Assembly: GCA_964345775.1 (NCBI GenBank)
Contig: CAYFSO010000070.1
Coordinates: 1-16,109 of the forward strand
DNA from: M55B154 sp964345775
Lineage (GTDB): Bacteria; Spirochaetota; UBA4802; UB4802
Reading direction: 5' to 3'
DNA: 16,109 bases
Shown: piece after piece, positions 14,108-16,109 of the stretch
How positions within the stretch are numbered: position 1 is the stretch's first letter
How the letters are laid out: each line of letters begins with the position of its first letter
Notes under the pieces: model-generated
Database searches by the model: none
What the model was told of the DNA's origin: nothing
Seen by the model: only the letters and a program-made list of their open reading frames with translations
Made by a program: the position numbers and the translations under genes

Positions 14108-15319
14108 TCACAGCGTAACGTTGTACTCAGTCGTACCGGTGTCTTCGGGTACTGTCACTTCTGCCGTGTGCGAGGCATTCACGTCCTGCATGAAGGTGGC
14201 GGTATAGGTGCCGGGCAGCAGGATCCGATGGTAATACCCGCCGGCGTTGGTGCGGGTAGTGATGTCACCCCCGTCGATGGATATGGTGACGCCGCTGAGC
14301 GGTTCACCCGATGAACTGGTGACCCTGCCATGCATGCCCATGCGTGCTGACTCCATGTACGAGATAAGTGATTCCCGGTGCATATTGTACAGCGCCTCCC
14401 GCTCACCGGCAGTGGCCGGGGTACGTACGGTTGTTTCTATGGTGAGATCAATGCAGCCGGTCTCCATGTAACTCCAGTCCTGCAGGGATCCATAGATGAC
14501 ATACCAGTCGCCGCCGAAGATGGTACCGCTGTCCATGTGGGGATCATCAAGGAGGCCGGCGATATCCAGGAATCTGCCGCTGTTGGTGTACACGTGCGCG
14601 AGGTGGGATACCAGCACGTGTTCCGCGGGATAATTTTGCTGGTAATACCCGTGATCATCATCCTGCCAGACGGCGTAATCGAAGGGCATGTTCACCACCA
14701 CCGCGCCGGTGTGAAAGGTTGCCGACAGGTGTGAGGTTACGCCCAACGCGTAGTCCCTGATGGCGGTGGTCTCGGGCTCGGAAAAGGGTGCGGGACCGTG
14801 GCGGGTGGACGGCTGCCAGCTTTCGGGGGCATACAGGGTGAAGTTCCTGTTCAGGTCAACACCGGTTTCGTTGTAGCGGGATCCTTTCGCCGCCCCGTCC
14901 GGGTTCAGCATGGGGATGACCATGATAACGGTATTGTCTATGATCCCGCGAATACGGCTGTCATGGGCGTAACCGGTAAGGAGGTCATCAAGCAGGTACA
15001 GCAGAAGCTCCCAGCTCATCCCCTCGCTTCCATGTATGCCGCCGGTGAGGCGCACGTGCGGTTCGGGCTCGTACAGGGCCGGGTTATCGGTGATGGTAAA
15101 TGCCCAGATAGACCGCCCCTCAATACTGGCCCCCACGGGTTCCATCATGGTTATATGGGGATACGCGGTATGCAGTTCCCACAGGTAGTTCTCCACCTCT
15201 TCGGGGCCATGCAGCGGGTCATCTGAAGGCATTTCCGTCCTTGAACACCCGAAAAAAGCTGCTGCCAGTATTAAAAATGAGGTTGCAAGTACACGCATGG
15301 CTGTCACAATCCTTCTCAT
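14108..15319 (-). CDS. M14-family zinc carboxypeptidase lipoprotein with C-terminal regulatory-like domain
   Basis: This looks like an exported metallocarboxypeptidase of the D/N/M type (M14B), which removes C-terminal residues from peptides. The signal ends FFGC (Cys25), suggesting lipid anchoring. Zinc ligands are His96 and Glu99 in GGIHGSEGMSWE and His203 in ATFHTGAVV. Substrate and transition-state residues include Arg158 in DLNRNF, and Glu295 in DLTIETTVR is the expected general base. The subfamily string GDWYVIYGSLQDWSY is present. Residues 328-403 form a small beta-sandwich like the transthyretin/CarboxypepD_reg domain (GRVTSSSGEPLSGVTISIDG). All catalytic residues are intact. Starts are possible at 15319 or at Met8 (15298). 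It ends exactly where the heptamer array begins and is divergent from the cysteine-rich gene. Confidence 0.93.
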   Translation of the reverse strand: MRRIVTAMRVLATSFLILAAAFFGCSRTEMPSDDPLHGPEEVENYLWELHTAYPHITMMEPVGASIEGRSIWAFTITDNPALYEPEPHVRLTGGIHGSEGMSWELLLYLLDDLLTGYAHDSRIRGIIDNTVIMVIPMLNPDGAAKGSRYNETGVDLNRNFTLYAPESWQPSTRHGPAPFSEPETTAIRDYALGVTSHLSATFHTGAVVVNMPFDYAVWQDDDHGYYQQNYPAEHVLVSHLAHVYTNSGRFLDIAGLLDDPHMDSGTIFGGDWYVIYGSLQDWSYMETGCIDLTIETTVRTPATAGEREALYNMHRESLISYMESARMGMHGRVTSSSGEPLSGVTISIDGGDITTRTNAGGYYHRILLPGTYTATFMQDVNASHTAEVTVPEDTGTTEYNVTL

Positions 15320-15402
15320 GGCCCCCTGCCCGGAATTCCCGTAAAAACCGGCTATATTAGAATATATATGTCATGCGCGGGGAAGAAATGCAAGGTTTTT
15401 TA

Positions 15403-15437
15403 GTGAATGGTTAATAGTTAATAGTGAATAGTGTTAC
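15403..15437 (+). repeat. Heptamer array, left arm of an inverted pair
   Basis: Five units on the plus strand: GTGAATG, GTTAATA, GTTAATA, GTGAATA and GTGTTAC. They lie about 85 bases upstream of the peptidase start, in the 267-base spacer between divergent genes. Confidence 0.8.
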
Positions 15438-15490
15438 GTATTGGTCTCCCAGGGGCACATGCTAAACCTCAAATTTTAATTCATAAAAAA

Positions 15491-15525
15491 GCTTAACTAA
15501 TTACTATTCACCAATCACTATTCAC
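15491..15525 (-). repeat. Heptamer array, right arm of an inverted pair
   Basis: Five units on the minus strand: GTGAATA, GTGATTG, GTGAATA, GTAATTA and GTTAAGC. Aligned in inverted orientation with the left arm, 24 of 35 positions agree by hand count and the outermost AGTGAAT is identical. The 53 bases between the arms contain no open frame. Confidence 0.75.
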
Positions 15526-15555
15526 TGTCCTGTGAATATTTCATGTATCAGGACA
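15526..15555. promoter_or_regulatory. Inverted repeat upstream of the cysteine-rich gene
   Basis: TGTCCTG (15526-15532) and CAGGACA (15549-15555) form a perfect seven-base inverted repeat with a 16-base spacer. It ends 31 bases before the ATG at 15587, a place where an operator could overlap the promoter. No clear -35/-10 pair was found. This may be chance. Confidence 0.3.
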
Positions 15556-15586
15556 TGACGTAAATATTATTATTCCAAGAGTTATC

Positions 15587-16109
15587 ATGAAACAGAACAT
15601 AAACATCTGCCGTCCCGGGTTTAATGCGTCGTGTGCTCTTTGCTGCGGGAGTCATAATTACAGGGCTGACGCGGAAGAGATCTCCCGCATGTTCGCGCTG
15701 CGGCGTGAAATGGTATGGGCGTTTTGTGATGGGAACCCCTCCATTGTGAATGACCCGGAAGCGCTTGACCGGCTGCGTTCAGTACTTGTAAAGGAGTCTC
15801 TCCCCCGTCACCTTGATGATGCCATACAGTGTCCATTCGTGGGCTGCGTGGATGACCGCAGGCAGCAGGTCGGCTGCCTCATATACGGTGAAGGGGGCTC
15901 TGACCCCAGGGTGATCCACATGTCCACCATCTGCGGCACCTTCTCGTGCCTGGCCAGGGAAACCCTCACCGACGAAGAGATACTCTTCGCCGCACGGCTC
16001 ACCGGCGACTGGTACTATTACAGCCTGCTCATCAACGATATTGCGTTGCTTCGAGAAATGAGATCCGGGTTCATCACACCCGAAGATGTACCGGAAGACG
16101 CGCTGGAAG
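15587..16109 (+). CDS. Cysteine-rich protein of unknown family (C-terminal part beyond window)
   Basis: The only plus-strand gene, open for 174 codons to the right edge. I do not recognise the family. The N-terminus carries Cys8, then a cluster SCALCCGSHNY with Cys16, Cys19 and Cys20. Later come a CPFVGC pair, a lone Cys in QQVGCLIYGE, and another pair in STICGTFSCLA. This arrangement looks like a metal or iron-sulphur binding protein. There is no signal peptide or membrane helix in the visible part, so it is probably cytoplasmic. A helical segment (TDEEILFAARL then WYYYSLLINDIALLREM) follows. The codon pattern is even and the frame clean, which supports a real gene. The start has only a modest AAGAG five bases upstream. 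Confidence 0.82.
   Translation, partial: MKQNINICRPGFNASCALCCGSHNYRADAEEISRMFALRREMVWAFCDGNPSIVNDPEALDRLRSVLVKESLPRHLDDAIQCPFVGCVDDRRQQVGCLIYGEGGSDPRVIHMSTICGTFSCLARETLTDEEILFAARLTGDWYYYSLLINDIALLREMRSGFITPEDVPEDALE

Noticed and set aside
15403..15525. Insertion sequence or transposon remnant
   Set aside because: There is no transposase fragment and no target-site duplication; the inverted heptamers alone do not establish a mobile element.

Overview
This 16.1 kb stretch is a housekeeping and cell-envelope region of a diderm (Gram-negative-type) bacterium of roughly half GC. The evidence for an outer membrane is BamA, a Skp/OmpH-like periplasmic protein, ExbB/ExbD, a TonB-receptor-like beta-barrel and several lipoproteins. 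The sequence does not settle the phylum. Some lipoboxes are loose at position -3 (SLSC, FFGC) and no lpx genes follow bamA-skp, so I would test Spirochaetota-, Fibrobacterota- or deltaproteobacteria-like lineages first, but this is only a guess. No tRNA, rRNA, CRISPR array, insertion sequence or phage gene was seen.

All genes but one lie on the minus strand, so they are transcribed from high to low coordinates. In that order they are: a secreted M14 zinc carboxypeptidase lipoprotein (14108-15319); an alpha/beta hydrolase (13171-13956); a glycolysis/housekeeping block of gap, tpiA, secG, metK and a 46-residue zinc ribbon (13035 down to 9295), closed by an intrinsic terminator at 9233-9264; a plug-less TonB-receptor-like barrel with exbB and exbD (9174 down to 6619); bamA, a Skp-like lipoprotein and an L,D-transpeptidase, separated by 2 bases each (6511 down to 2794); and yajC, an acidic single-pass membrane protein of unknown function, and secD (2693 to the left edge). 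A cysteine-rich gene of unknown family runs the opposite way from 15587 off the right edge.

Functionally the region joins protein export (SecD, YajC, SecG), outer-membrane protein assembly (Skp-like, BamA), peptidoglycan cross-linking (YkuD enzyme) and proton-driven energisation of the outer membrane (ExbBD plus barrel). The glycolytic genes gap and tpiA are adjacent without the pgk that often sits between them.

The most unusual non-coding signal is a family of degenerate 7-base tandem repeats, consensus close to GTKRATR. It forms four arrays in three intergenic spacers (13088-13115, 14038-14107, 15403-15437 and 15491-15525). The last two arrays are inverted relative to each other and sit between the divergent genes. 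Other candidates for follow-up are the acidic protein between yajC and secD, the plug-less barrel with its own ExbBD, and the cysteine-rich protein at the right edge.
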